A stretch of 64,000 nt of DNA from Christiangramia forsetii KT0803 (GTDB taxonomy: Bacteria > Bacteroidota > Bacteroidia > Flavobacteriales > Flavobacteriaceae), in NCBI RefSeq assembly GCF_000060345.1, contig NC_008571.1, positions 3,476,501 to 3,540,500 of the forward strand, in the 5' to 3' direction. This document shows, one piece after another, positions 18,068-27,011 of this stretch. The notes under the pieces were generated by a model. It was given only the letters and a program-made list of their open reading frames with translations. It had not been told where the DNA came from and ran no database searches. Numbering within the stretch: the first letter of the stretch is position 1; every line of letters starts with the position of its first letter. Made by a program: the position numbers and the translations under genes.

Positions 18068-19291
18068 ATGAAAATGAAGTTGAATTATATGGCCATAGTG
18101 GCTTTTTTGGTATTTATGTCCTGTGAAGAAAAAGCTGAAAAGGATACTACTAATGAAGCAGATGCTTTTATTTCACAAGTAAGTGAAGAATATGCTCCAG
18201 ATAGTCGGGTAGCGCTTTTTGATGTTGAGGCAGTAAAAAAAGATCAATCTTATATTCTGAAGGGAGAATCTAACCTGCCTGCTGCGGTGGAAGGTCTGAA
18301 ACAAAAGATGACCGCGCAAAATCTGAAATTTACCGATAGTATAAGAATGCTTCCCGATAATGAAGGTTTGGAAGACAAAACGATGGGGGTGGTAAAAATT
18401 TCTGTAGCGAATTTAAGAGACGAACCAAAACATTCAGCTCAACTGGTGACACAGGCTACCTTGGGAATGCCTTTAAAAGTTTACAAAAAACAGGGAGGCT
18501 GGTATTATATCCAGACTCCAGATGGTTATCTGGGCTGGGTAGACTACGGCGGAATTGCCAATAAAACTAAAGAAGAGTTTTCAGAATGGAAATCTTCTGA
18601 AAAGCTAATTTATCTAAAACCTTTTGGGAGTTCACATGAGAAACCAGATAACAACTCTCAAAGTGTTACAGATCTTGTTGCAGGAGATATTTTAGAGCTT
18701 TTAAGCGAAGAAAATGGTTTTTTTAAGGCAATTTATCCTGATGGGAGAGAAGCCTTTATAGCGAAAGCAGAAGCGCAACCTTATCAAAACTGGCTTTCTT
18801 CCCTTGACATGCAAAAAGAAGATCTTGTTGAAACTTCCAAAAAACTGATGGGTCTGCCATATTTATGGGGAGGAACTTCGCCAAAAGGAGTAGATTGTAG
18901 TGGCTTTACGAAAACGGTATATTTTCTAAACGGGATGGTAATTCCCAGAGATGCTTCCCAGCAGATACACACAGGTAAACTGGTAGATTCCACAAAAAGT
19001 TTTGAAAATCTTATTCCCGGAGATCTTTTATTCTTCGGAAGACCAGCAACAGATTCAACTTCAGAACGAGTGATACATGTAGGAATGTGGATTGGAGAGA
19101 ATCGGTTTATCCATTCCATGGGGGATGTTCATGTAAGTACTATGGACACCACCGCTTCAGATTTTGACGAGTATAATTACAATCGTTATCTGCGTACTAA
19201 AAGAGTTTTTAATGAGACCGATGATCAACTAATTTACCTGAAACAGAAAGATATTTTCACAGATGCTAATTCAGAAGTAGTATCAGAATAA
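18068..19291 (+). CDS. SH3 - NlpC/P60 family lipoprotein (murein gamma-D-Glu-diamino acid endopeptidase-like)
   Basis: A 407-residue lipoprotein with signal VAFLVFMSC (lipid Cys19). Two bacterial SH3 domains lie at about 105-165 and 180-235, then an NlpC/P60 domain with catalytic C277 in GVDCSGF, H337 in VIHVGMW and H349 in RFIHS. This is the layout of YkfC-type enzymes, which free L-Ala-D-Glu from murein tripeptides and so feed the epimerase encoded just upstream. I chose the ATG at 18068; the longer in-frame form would overlap the epimerase gene and bury the signal peptide. Periplasmic. Confidence 0.9.
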   Translation: MKMKLNYMAIVAFLVFMSCEEKAEKDTTNEADAFISQVSEEYAPDSRVALFDVEAVKKDQSYILKGESNLPAAVEGLKQKMTAQNLKFTDSIRMLPDNEGLEDKTMGVVKISVANLRDEPKHSAQLVTQATLGMPLKVYKKQGGWYYIQTPDGYLGWVDYGGIANKTKEEFSEWKSSEKLIYLKPFGSSHEKPDNNSQSVTDLVAGDILELLSEENGFFKAIYPDGREAFIAKAEAQPYQNWLSSLDMQKEDLVETSKKLMGLPYLWGGTSPKGVDCSGFTKTVYFLNGMVIPRDASQQIHTGKLVDSTKSFENLIPGDLLFFGRPATDSTSERVIHVGMWIGENRFIHSMGDVHVSTMDTTASDFDEYNYNRYLRTKRVFNETDDQLIYLKQKDIFTDANSEVVSE

Positions 19292-19487
19292 CCTTATTTG
19301 GTTAAAGTAGATAGTTAATAAGTTGGCAGGAATTCTCATACTAAATGGAATAGATATTTTAATTTTTCAAATTCAATAGCATTTGACTTCATTTAGTAAT
19401 AGCGACGTTATATTTCCTTAATTCCTAAAAAATAAGCTTAAAAGCTAAGAGACTTCTTTTAAAACAGCAGAAGTATTCAATAAATTT

Positions 19488-19495
19488 TATATTTG
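19488..19495 (+). promoter_or_regulatory. -7 box (TATATTTG) upstream of the TonB-dependent receptor gene
   Basis: Exact match to TAnnTTTG, 34 bp before the ATG at 19530. It implies that the receptor gene is transcribed separately from the murein block. No clear -33 box. Confidence 0.5.
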
Positions 19496-19529
19496 TCGAG
19501 GTTTTATTGAATATTATACTAACCATTCT

Positions 19530-21953
19530 ATGCTGAAAAATAAGTTCATCCCCCTTGTTGTCCTATTAATTCCATATGTTTTCTTTTCTCAGAATTCGGT
19601 TTCAGGAAAAATACTAAATCAGGATAATGATCCGGTGGCCTTTGCTAATGTAATTTTACTGAGCGCAAAAGATTCCACCAGCGTATATAAAGGAAGCACT
19701 TCAGAAGAAGACGGAAGTTTTGTAATAGAGAATGTAGAAGATAGTACTTACCTTTTAAAAGTCTCTTTTGTAGGATATGCGGAATATCTTCAAAAGCTTC
19801 GTGTAAAAGGCGATACAAATATTCCCCTTATCAGTCTTGAAGAGGCATCAGACGCCCTGGACGAAGTAACTGTAAATGCCAGAAAACCTAAGGTAACCAG
19901 AGAGATAGACAGGTTGGTCTTTGATGTGGAGAACACTATACTTTCTACCGGAAACACTTTTGAAGTTTTAAAAAGGACACCGGGAGTGATCGTGAGCCAG
20001 GGAAATTTGTTAGTAAAGAACAGAGCTGCCACAGTTTACATCAATGACAGGAAGGTGTATTTAAGCTCAACCGAACTGCAACAATTACTGGAAGGTTTTT
20101 CTGCGGAAAATATAAAATCTGTTGAAGTAATTACCAATCCTCCGGCAAAATATGATGCAGAAGGCGGTGCTATTCTGAATATCAAGACTTCAAAAAATAT
20201 TTCCATTGGCTACAAAGGAAGTTTGAATGCTTCCAATACCATTGCTATAGTTCCCAAGTATAATGTTGGTACCAGCCATTATTATAAAACAGACTGGTTA
20301 AATGTGTATGCAAGTTATAATTACAACCAGCGGGATTTAGTAAAAAAGGACGAAGGCTTTATAGAATATTATACACCTAACGGTGACGTTGATTCAAGGT
20401 GGTTAACCGATTTTGAGAGGAATACGAATATGAATTCACACAGCCTTAATACCATTCTTGACTTTACACTTAGTGAAGCGAGTACATTAAGTCTGAGTGC
20501 CAATATCCAGATTACTCCAGACACTGACAGTGATATAAACGGTTTGACGAATATCAATGACAGTACGAATTCGCTGGATTCATTATTCACAACAGATAGT
20601 CGACTACACAGCCAAACAGATAATATACTTCTTGCGGCTACTTATAATACCAGTCTTGGTGAAAATGGAACTTTAGCTGCCATTGGAAATTATATCAATT
20701 ATGATAATAGCCAATTTCAGCATATCATGACGAATTATTTTGACGAGGACGGGAGTTTTTTAAGAAATAATTCTTTCACAACAGAAGCGATGCAAAATAG
20801 TGAGATCTACACGGGACAGGTAGACATTTCAACCCCATTAGGTTCTACAAGTTTTGAATCTGGGTTGAAATATTCCAGTTTACGAACAGAAAGCGGGCAG
20901 GATTATTTTGATACCAACACGGGAACGAGACAATTTTCAGAAGAATTATCTGATGAACTTGATTATGAGGAAGATATTTACGCCGCTTATGCCAGTATGT
21001 CTAAAGACTGGGAAAAATGGTCTCTGAAATTAGGGCTGCGCGGAGAATATACCGATGTACAGGGAGTTTCAGAAAGTATGGGATTGGTTAATTCCCAGGA
21101 TTATTTTGAACTATTTCCTACATTCTACCTGAATTATAATGCATCTGAAGACCATTCATTTAGTGCGGAATATAGTAGACGAATTACCAGGCCACGTTTT
21201 GAAGATTTAAATACCTATAGATATTTTCTGAATGAGAATAATTTTCAGGACGGAAATCCAAATTTGATGCCTGCGATTTCGAATATGATCAAATTTAGTT
21301 ATGGATATAAGAATAAATTATTTTTTGATCTCTACTGGGACAAGGCCAATAATGAGATTGCAACCATACCTTTTCAGGATAATACTAACAGAAATCTTCG
21401 ATCTTCCAGTTTGAATATGGATTTTTCTCAGCAATATAGTTTTGATATAAGCTATTATGATTATTTGAATGATTGGTGGACTTTTTCTGCCTATACCTCA
21501 TTTTTCTATATGCAAAATGATTTTCCGGCTTTGGAAAGTGGAGGCCAGATTGTGACCAATGATACTTTTGGAGCCTATATATATGCCGGGAATTTCTTTA
21601 CATTATCTAAGGATGGCACTTTTTCCGGGGAAGTTACTACCACCTATATTCCAGATTATGTAGTGGGTTCGTATGAATTTGAAGAATCTCAATTTGGTTT
21701 GAACTTCGGTTTAAGAAAGACTTTTTTCGATTCCAGGTTAATTACCACCGTGAATGTTGAAGACGTTTTTAATACGATGAACATGCCGTTGCGATCTCAA
21801 TATTTAAATCAGAATAACTCTTTTTTCGCCATGCCAGAGTCACGTATGATCAGGTTTGGAGTCACCTATAAATTTGGAAATTTCAAACTAGGTGATAATA
21901 AGAGAGCGATCACTGCAGACGAAAGTGAACGTTTAGAAACTAAAAATCCATAA
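19530..21953 (+). CDS. TonB-dependent receptor family outer membrane protein
   Basis: An 807-residue protein with signal peptide (to about residue 20), a carboxypeptidase-regulatory-like beta-sandwich (about 22-105, GKILNQDNDPVAFANVILLSA), a plug domain (about 120-220, with VITNPPAKYDAEGGAILNIKT) and a C-terminal outer-membrane beta-barrel rich in aromatic, Asp/Asn-containing strands. This is the barrel-3 type (often named outer membrane beta-barrel protein) rather than a SusC. Its cargo is unknown. It has its own -7 box but follows the murein-recovery genes, so uptake of wall fragments is one possible role; this is speculation from position. Confidence 0.88.
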   Translation: MLKNKFIPLVVLLIPYVFFSQNSVSGKILNQDNDPVAFANVILLSAKDSTSVYKGSTSEEDGSFVIENVEDSTYLLKVSFVGYAEYLQKLRVKGDTNIPLISLEEASDALDEVTVNARKPKVTREIDRLVFDVENTILSTGNTFEVLKRTPGVIVSQGNLLVKNRAATVYINDRKVYLSSTELQQLLEGFSAENIKSVEVITNPPAKYDAEGGAILNIKTSKNISIGYKGSLNASNTIAIVPKYNVGTSHYYKTDWLNVYASYNYNQRDLVKKDEGFIEYYTPNGDVDSRWLTDFERNTNMNSHSLNTILDFTLSEASTLSLSANIQITPDTDSDINGLTNINDSTNSLDSLFTTDSRLHSQTDNILLAATYNTSLGENGTLAAIGNYINYDNSQFQHIMTNYFDEDGSFLRNNSFTTEAMQNSEIYTGQVDISTPLGSTSFESGLKYSSLRTESGQDYFDTNTGTRQFSEELSDELDYEEDIYAAYASMSKDWEKWSLKLGLRGEYTDVQGVSESMGLVNSQDYFELFPTFYLNYNASEDHSFSAEYSRRITRPRFEDLNTYRYFLNENNFQDGNPNLMPAISNMIKFSYGYKNKLFFDLYWDKANNEIATIPFQDNTNRNLRSSSLNMDFSQQYSFDISYYDYLNDWWTFSAYTSFFYMQNDFPALESGGQIVTNDTFGAYIYAGNFFTLSKDGTFSGEVTTTYIPDYVVGSYEFEESQFGLNFGLRKTFFDSRLITTVNVEDVFNTMNMPLRSQYLNQNNSFFAMPESRMIRFGVTYKFGNFKLGDNKRAITADESERLETKNP

Positions 21954-22026
21954 TAGCGCCGCTTAGTTAAGTAATTTTCAGGCATAGGAATTATTTAGTA
22001 ATTTTGCCTCCTGAAAAACAGCAGCT

Positions 22027-23019
22027 TTGGCAAAAATTGGAAATATAGAGGTAGGAGACTTCCCGTTGCTTTTGGCACCGATGGAAGATGTGAGTGACCC
22101 GCCGTTTCGCGCACTTTGCAAGGAACAGGGAGCAGACGTGGTGTATACTGAATTTATCTCTTCTGAAGGGCTTATTCGTGAAGCCGCGAAAAGCACTATG
22201 AAACTCGATATTTACGAAAAAGAACGTCCTGTTGGAATTCAAATTTTTGGAGCCAATTTGGAGTCTATGCTTCAATCGGTTGAAATTGTTGAAAAATCGG
22301 GCCCCGATATTATAGACATCAATTTTGGATGTCCGGTAAAGAAAGTGGTTTCTAAAGGAGCCGGAGCCGGAATTCTGAAGGATATAGACCTAATGGTTTC
22401 TTTAACAGAAGCCATGGTAAAAAACACAAGCTTACCCATTACTGTAAAGACGAGATTGGGTTGGGATCATGATTCCATTAAAATTGTGGAGGTAGCAGAA
22501 AGATTGCAGGATGTTGGCTGCAAGGCAATTTCTATTCATGGCAGAACCAGGGCCCAGATGTATAAGGGAGAAGCCGACTGGGCGCCTATTGCTGAGGTGA
22601 AAAATAATCCAAGAATGCATATTCCTGTTTTTGGAAACGGCGATGTGGATTCACCGGAAAAAGCAATGGAAATGCGTGATAATTTCGGCCTGGATGGCGC
22701 TATGATTGGTCGTGCAAGCATTGGCTATCCATGGTTTTTTAGAGAAGTAAAACACTATTTTGAAACCGGAAAACATTTGGCTCCTCCAACGCTGGAAGAG
22801 CGCGTAGATGCTGCTAGAAGGCATCTTCAAATGGCGATTGACTGGAAGGGGGAACGTCTAGGTGTATTTGAAACCCGACGTCATTATACCAATTATTTTA
22901 AAGGAATTCCGCACTTTAAAGAATATCGAATGAAGATGGTCACCAGTGATGATTCCGTAGACGTTTTTAAAGCTTTCGATGAGGTAGAGAAAGAATTTGC
23001 TGGATACGAATTCGCCTAA
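22027..23019 (+). CDS. dusB: tRNA-dihydrouridine synthase DusB-type
   Basis: A 330-residue flavoenzyme that reduces uridines in the tRNA D-loop. Signatures are LLAPMEDVSDPPFR, INFGCPVKKVVSKGAGAGIL, the catalytic-Cys stretch FGCP, ITVKTRLGWD, ISIHGRTRAQMYKG and GDGAMIGRAS-like LDGAMIGRASIGYPW. The start is a TTG (MAKIGNIEVGDFPLLLAPM): the upstream in-frame stop lies within 13 codons and no ATG occurs before the FMN site. Length and motifs are normal. It converges with the permease gene, the two stops lying on adjacent bases. Confidence 0.94.
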   Translation: MAKIGNIEVGDFPLLLAPMEDVSDPPFRALCKEQGADVVYTEFISSEGLIREAAKSTMKLDIYEKERPVGIQIFGANLESMLQSVEIVEKSGPDIIDINFGCPVKKVVSKGAGAGILKDIDLMVSLTEAMVKNTSLPITVKTRLGWDHDSIKIVEVAERLQDVGCKAISIHGRTRAQMYKGEADWAPIAEVKNNPRMHIPVFGNGDVDSPEKAMEMRDNFGLDGAMIGRASIGYPWFFREVKHYFETGKHLAPPTLEERVDAARRHLQMAIDWKGERLGVFETRRHYTNYFKGIPHFKEYRMKMVTSDDSVDVFKAFDEVEKEFAGYEFA

Positions 23020-24222
23020 TTAAACCAGGGCTTTTTTACTTCTTCCTGCAGCGATATAGGAAGCGATAAAACCAAGGGTGAAAATGGTAATTAGAACAAT
23101 AAAAATATTTTCGATTTCCATTGCTACAGGATAAGGTAGATTTGGTGTGATCATTACCAGATCATAATTCATTTGAAGAATAATAAGTACTACTGCTACG
23201 GCAAGACCTATAATCCCTCCTAAACCAGTCATTAACATTCCCTGTAAAAAGAAGATATTTTTAATCTGGTTTGGAGTAGCGCCTAGGCTATGCAGTGTTT
23301 TGATGTTTTCCCTTTTATCCAGGATCATCACAATGATAGATCCCACAACATTAAATAGGGCAATGGTCAATACAAGGGTGAAAATAAGATAGACGAAGAG
23401 GTTTTCTGAATTCAACATTTTATTAAGCGCGTCATTAAGTTCTGCACGTGTTTTAATCGTTGCATTACCATCAAAAACTTTATTGATTTCTTCTGTCACC
23501 TGATCTGTAGAGACTCCAGGTCTTAATTTAAATTCAATCGCAGAATATTCTTCAGCTCCAAGATTCAGAAGATCTTTTGCGAAGTTAAGGTGTGTAAAAA
23601 CGTATTTATCATCCAGTTCTTCATTCACACTATAAATACCACTTACAATAGTTTGTCTGGTATTAAACGCATCCTGAAGATTGGTCATCGTGATAGCGCC
23701 CTTTCCGGGCTTTGGAACCATGATTTTGAGAAGATTCTGATAATTAAAAGTTCCTACGTCAAGCAATCTTGAAAGTCCGTTCCCTATAACTACCTGTGGT
23801 TCACTGTTGGTAAGCCAGGTTCCAAATACAATGGAACTATCAATTTTATTAACGCTTCTGTACTTTTCGTCTACTCCTTTGATATAAGCGGGTTGCTCTT
23901 TAGATTTATAAGTAAGTATCACCCTTTCTTCAACGATCTTACTAAAAGTTTCAACACCATCAATTTGCTGAAGTTGATTGATTTGTTCTTCTGAAATTTT
24001 GATCACCTTTCCCTCCTGCGGAAATGCTTTAAGGTCGGGATCAAATTCGTTGGAAAAGGAAAGACTGAAATCTCTCAGGCCTGAAAATCCGCTGAGTACG
24101 ATAAATAACGAAAATGCTCCTGCAAAAACTCCAATCGCTGCGATAATGGTAATAATATTAATGGCATTGCTTTTACTTTTAGTAAAAAGGTACCTTTTAG
24201 CGATATAGAGTGGAAATTTCAA
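23020..24222 (-). CDS. ABC transporter permease, LolC/LolE (FtsX-like) type
   Basis: A 400-residue inner-membrane protein with one membrane segment near the N-terminus (about 20-45), a periplasmic MacB-PCD-like domain (about 50-250) and three segments in the C-terminal FtsX-like part (about 275-395). The N-terminal stretch FPLYIAKRYLFTKSKSNAINIIT is typical of the lipoprotein-releasing LolC/E family. It likely works with a LolD ATPase encoded elsewhere to extract lipoproteins for transfer to the outer membrane. Its start lies 1 bp from the stop of rbfA, so the two are cotranscribed. Confidence 0.88.
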   Translation of the reverse strand: MKFPLYIAKRYLFTKSKSNAINIITIIAAIGVFAGAFSLFIVLSGFSGLRDFSLSFSNEFDPDLKAFPQEGKVIKISEEQINQLQQIDGVETFSKIVEERVILTYKSKEQPAYIKGVDEKYRSVNKIDSSIVFGTWLTNSEPQVVIGNGLSRLLDVGTFNYQNLLKIMVPKPGKGAITMTNLQDAFNTRQTIVSGIYSVNEELDDKYVFTHLNFAKDLLNLGAEEYSAIEFKLRPGVSTDQVTEEINKVFDGNATIKTRAELNDALNKMLNSENLFVYLIFTLVLTIALFNVVGSIIVMILDKRENIKTLHSLGATPNQIKNIFFLQGMLMTGLGGIIGLAVAVVLIILQMNYDLVMITPNLPYPVAMEIENIFIVLITIFTLGFIASYIAAGRSKKALV

Positions 24223-24223
24223 A

Positions 24224-24619
24224 TTAAGATTTTTTCCTCTTATCTAATAAATCTGGATTAGCAACAGGATCTTCTTTACCTTTTATAGACTTTTCAATTC
24301 CATCTATATATTCCAGGGAATCGTCTACGTAAAAGCTCAAATCTGGCATTTTTCTTAACTGATGTCTGGTGCGTTGAGCCATCTCATGCTTTATTTGAGA
24401 TTTATTTTCATTAATTTCCTTTATCACTTCTTCCTGATGTTTTGAAGGAAAAATGCTTACATAAGCCTTGGCAATAGAAAGGTCTGTAGTGACTCTAACT
24501 TTGGAAACAGAAATCAAGATTCCTGTCCTGCCGCTTTCTCTAAGAGAATTTTGTAAAATATCGGCCAGGTCCTTCTGCAACAATCCACCTATCTTCTTTT
24601 GTCTGTTTGTTTCTTCCAT
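24224..24619 (-). CDS. rbfA: 30S ribosome-binding factor A
   Basis: A 131-residue KH-fold protein that assists maturation of the 16S rRNA 5' end. The stretches RQKKIGGLLQKDLADIL, TDLSIAKAYVSIFP and HQLRKMPDLSFYVDDSLEY are characteristic of RbfA. Normal length. A TACTTTTG -7 box ends 4 nt before the ATG, again suggesting a leaderless message. The downstream partner on the same transcript is the LolC/E-type permease, an arrangement common in this family of bacteria. Confidence 0.94.
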   Translation of the reverse strand: MEETNRQKKIGGLLQKDLADILQNSLRESGRTGILISVSKVRVTTDLSIAKAYVSIFPSKHQEEVIKEINENKSQIKHEMAQRTRHQLRKMPDLSFYVDDSLEYIDGIEKSIKGKEDPVANPDLLDKRKKS

Positions 24620-24623
24620 GCTA

Positions 24624-24631
24624 CAAAAGTA
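24624..24631 (-). promoter_or_regulatory. -7 box (TACTTTTG) immediately upstream of rbfA
   Basis: Minus-strand TACTTTTG fits TAnnTTTG exactly and is separated from the rbfA ATG by only 4 nt, the same geometry as at rnpA and at the antitoxin gene at 46596. Confidence 0.45.
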
Positions 24632-24804
24632 AAATATTTAGATGTGAAATAGCGATTTACGATGTTTTTTGAATCAATTGTCTATAAATTTTGATCTTTG
24701 TACAGATTACAAATAGAAGAAAACAGTAAATGCTGAAATGCACAAACAGGTTTTTCATATTTGAATATATTATTTCAGTGATTAAAGATGTATAAGAAAG
24801 TATT

Positions 24805-25203
24805 ATGAAAAGAATAGAACATATAGGGATAGCGGTAAAAGATCTGGAAGCGGCTAATAAAACATATGCAACTGTGATGGGCGCCGAACATTATAAAACG
24901 GAAACAGTAGAAAGTGAAGGAGTTTCTACTTCATTTTTTCAAGTTGGCGAAAGTAAGATTGAATTGCTTGCCGCCACGAATCCGGAAAGTCCCATTGCAA
25001 AATTTATTGAAAAGAGAGGCGAGGGCATTCACCACATAGCTTTTTATGTAGACGATATTAATACTGAAATTGAGAGGCTTAAAGGGGAAGGTTTTAGATT
25101 GTTAAATGAAATTCCAAAGCCAGGAGCCGACAATAAGTTGGTTGCTTTTATGCACCCAAAAGATGTAAATGGGGTATTGGTAGAACTGTGTCAGGAAAAA
25201 TAG
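24805..25203 (+). CDS. mce: Methylmalonyl-CoA epimerase
   Basis: A 132-residue glyoxalase/VOC-fold enzyme that interconverts (S)- and (R)-methylmalonyl-CoA in propionate metabolism. It starts MKRIEHIGIAVKDLEAA, the metal ligands are the His in HIGIAV, the Glu/Gln in ESKIELLA-like SKIELLAAT, His in GEGIHHIAFYV and the final Glu in GVLVELCQ. Length is typical. The gene stands alone before a tRNA gene; the mutase is not in the window. Confidence 0.92.
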   Translation: MKRIEHIGIAVKDLEAANKTYATVMGAEHYKTETVESEGVSTSFFQVGESKIELLAATNPESPIAKFIEKRGEGIHHIAFYVDDINTEIERLKGEGFRLLNEIPKPGADNKLVAFMHPKDVNGVLVELCQEK

Positions 25204-25269
25204 AAATATTTTGTTTGGTGCATAAGCTGCAATTATCTAAATTTGCGCTCGCGATATAAATACGTATCC

Positions 25270-25343
25270 GGTCCCATAGCTCAGTTGGTTAGAGCACCTG
25301 ACTCATAATCAGGTGGTCCTTGGTTCGAGCCCAAGTGGGACCA
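25270..25343 (+). tRNA. tRNA with CAU anticodon (tRNA-Ile2 or elongator tRNA-Met)
   Basis: A complete cloverleaf: acceptor GGTCCCA/TGGGACC, D-arm with AGCTCAGTTGGTTAGAGC, anticodon stem CCTGA/TCAGG with loop CTCATAA, and T-arm with GGTTCGAGCC. The CCA end is not encoded. The base pairs C4-G69 and C5-G68 are those known to be read by TilS in E. coli tRNA-Ile2, so I lean to tRNA-Ile(CAU) needing lysidine, but elongator tRNA-Met cannot be excluded from sequence alone. It is not the initiator. Confidence 0.93.
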
Positions 25344-25344
25344 C

Positions 25345-25378
25345 AAAAAAAGCCTTGCAGAAATGCAGGGCTTTTTTA
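25345..25378 (+). terminator. Intrinsic terminator after the CAU tRNA
   Basis: The stem AAGCCTTGCA/TGCAGGGCTT with GAAA loop is followed by a T run (25372-25377). An A run precedes it, so it can also act on the minus strand. Confidence 0.85.
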
Positions 25379-25415
25379 ATTAAAATCGGGTTCTAAAAAT
25401 TATATTATATCTTTT

Positions 25416-25514
25416 CTAAATTGTTATCACAAAGTAAATAAAAGCTATCAATGCAAGAACGGAAAGACTTATAGAGAGAATCAATATTCTTTTTTCATTT
25501 TTATTCTTAATCAT
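25416..25514 (-). CDS. Putative 32-residue single-span membrane microprotein
   Basis: A short frame with ATG at 25514: a charged N-terminus (MIKNKNEKRILIL) and one strongly hydrophobic stretch to the end (SVLALIAFIYFVITI). The layout, basic start then one membrane helix, is that of real bacterial microproteins and is more ordered than expected by chance in AT-rich DNA. I cannot name a family. It is alone between the tRNA terminator and a long non-coding stretch, so it could be spurious. Confidence 0.4.
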   Translation of the reverse strand: MIKNKNEKRILILSISLSVLALIAFIYFVITI

Positions 25515-26160
25515 CGCAAATTATATTTCTGCAAAAGTATATTAAGATTGTTAATTCAGTTAACGTTTTAAAATTTTAATTTAACAGTTTTATAAGATTT
25601 ATAAGGGAAGATAGGTAAAAATGCTCGTGAATTCTATTTTACGTAAAATTGGCTATACCTACATTATGCTTAAAATTTGTAATACGATAGATGTCGCTTT
25701 TAAATTTTCAGAAAGTTCTTTTATTGAAGTTCTACAATAAATACGGGAACCTCTGGTAACAAGGAGAAAGAGTGAAAATATAGATTTACAAAATTCAGTA
25801 TTAGGGATAAATTTTGATGGGTAAAACAAAGATGCTTATAAACAAGTCATAATATCCTGAAAATGGTTAATTTAGATAGATAATCAATTGAAAGGTAGAA
25901 GTTTGTTCTTCAAAGTCTGTTGCCTGACTCAAACAAAACAGATATTTGTTTAATCAGAATGAACTATTTGATTTTTAGTTGATTATTAAAACTTCGTTTT
26001 GATTATTTTCGTAGTTATTATAAATGACCGGAAGTTTTTTAAAAAGACTTCGATTCGAAGGTAAATCGAGTCAGAAGTGGAAAATTCTTACCTTAGTCGT
26101 TTAATTGTTTATAGAATTTTAAATTTGTTGGCTTTCGCCGATACTATTAACCGAACATCA
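25515..26160. other. 646-bp intergenic stretch without a convincing gene
   Basis: Very AT-rich. I see only weak structure: AAACAAA...TTTGTTT (7-bp arms) at about 25931-25951 and a CTTCG/CGAAG hairpin at about 26048-26060. A 39-codon frame from 25621 lacks any recognisable feature. The stretch may be the long leader and promoter region of the PID-CTERM gene. Confidence 0.5.
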
Positions 26161-26427
26161 ATGGGGCAGATTAGATGTATATTCTTGATCTTGACACTTT
26201 TATTAGGTGTCTCTGTCACGTCTTATGCCCAAAAAGATGGACCTCCTGCACCTACTGAAAAAAGGCATAAAGGTCCGCCTTGTGATCCTGGAAATGGCAA
26301 CGGTAACGGTAATGGCCCATCAGTGCCACCGGGACTTTGTCTACCTATAGACGATTACGTTTATATTCTAATGGGAGTGGGTTTGATGTATGGCTGCTAT
26401 AAACTGCGCAATTTTGAACCGGTCTAG
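26161..26427 (+). CDS. Small secreted protein with C-terminal PID-CTERM sorting signal
   Basis: An 88-residue protein from the ATG at 26161 (MGQIRCIFLILTLLLG). It has an N-terminal signal peptide ending near SYAQ, a charged and proline-rich segment (KDGPPAPTEKRHKGPP), a GNGNGNGNG run, and a C-terminal tail with the LPID motif, one hydrophobic helix (YVYILMGVGLMYG) and basic residues. That tripartite tail is the PID-CTERM sorting signal of Bacteroidota, thought to direct surface or envelope sorting. An upstream in-frame ATG (26077) would hide the signal peptide and is rejected. Function unknown. Its stop overlaps the end of the convergent riboflavin synthase gene. Confidence 0.72.
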   Translation: MGQIRCIFLILTLLLGVSVTSYAQKDGPPAPTEKRHKGPPCDPGNGNGNGNGPSVPPGLCLPIDDYVYILMGVGLMYGCYKLRNFEPV

Positions 26428-27011
26428 GAAAATTCGCTAATCCTTTTTACATACTTTCCAATAACGTCAAACTCCAGATTTACCATATCTCCAGCCTTTA
26501 AGTTATTGAAAATAGTATTATTAAAAGTGTATGGAATAATAGCTACGCTAAATTCATTTTTCTTTGAATTTACAACAGTAAGACTTACGCCATTTACAGT
26601 AATTGAACCTTTTTCTATAGTAATGTTTCCAATTTCAGGATTGTATTCAAAGGTAAATTCCCAGCTTCCGTCTTTTTCGATAATTTCTTTACAAGTGGCA
26701 GTTTGATCTACATGTCCCTGAACAATATGTCCGTCTAAACGCGCGCCTAACTTCATACCTCTTTCAAGATTTACCTGATCACCTTTATCCAGGCTTCCCA
26801 GGTTAGTTTTTTCAAGAGTTTCATTAACTGCTGTAACGGTGTATTCATTGTCTTGAATAGAAACAACAGTAAGACAAACGCCATTATGGGAAACACTCTG
26901 GTCTATTTTCAGCTCAGGGGTCATTTTAGCTTTTACGGTAATATCCAAATTGCCTGCCGATTTCGTAATACTGATTATTTTTCCTATTTCTTCTACGATC
27001 CCTGTGAACAT
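26424..27011 (-). CDS. ribE: Riboflavin synthase alpha subunit
   Basis: A 195-residue enzyme that dismutates two lumazine molecules to riboflavin. The two tandem lumazine-binding barrels are evident: MFTGIVEEIGKI and its repeat partner GHIVQGHVDQTATC, each with SLTVV/CLTVV and VNETL/IPYTF type stretches (HNGVCLTVV, VNGVSLTVV). Length is normal. No FMN riboswitch is visible upstream. It is divergent from pdxA with a 61-bp gap that must hold both promoters. Confidence 0.94.
   Translation of the reverse strand: MFTGIVEEIGKIISITKSAGNLDITVKAKMTPELKIDQSVSHNGVCLTVVSIQDNEYTVTAVNETLEKTNLGSLDKGDQVNLERGMKLGARLDGHIVQGHVDQTATCKEIIEKDGSWEFTFEYNPEIGNITIEKGSITVNGVSLTVVNSKKNEFSVAIIPYTFNNTIFNNLKAGDMVNLEFDVIGKYVKRISEFS

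Noticed and set aside
25621-25740. 39-codon frame in the intergenic stretch before the PID-CTERM gene
   Set aside because: No hydrophobic or basic pattern, no promoter box, composition like chance in AT-rich DNA.
26077-26160. Longer start for the PID-CTERM protein
   Set aside because: The extra 28 residues would precede and hide a clear signal peptide that begins at 26161.
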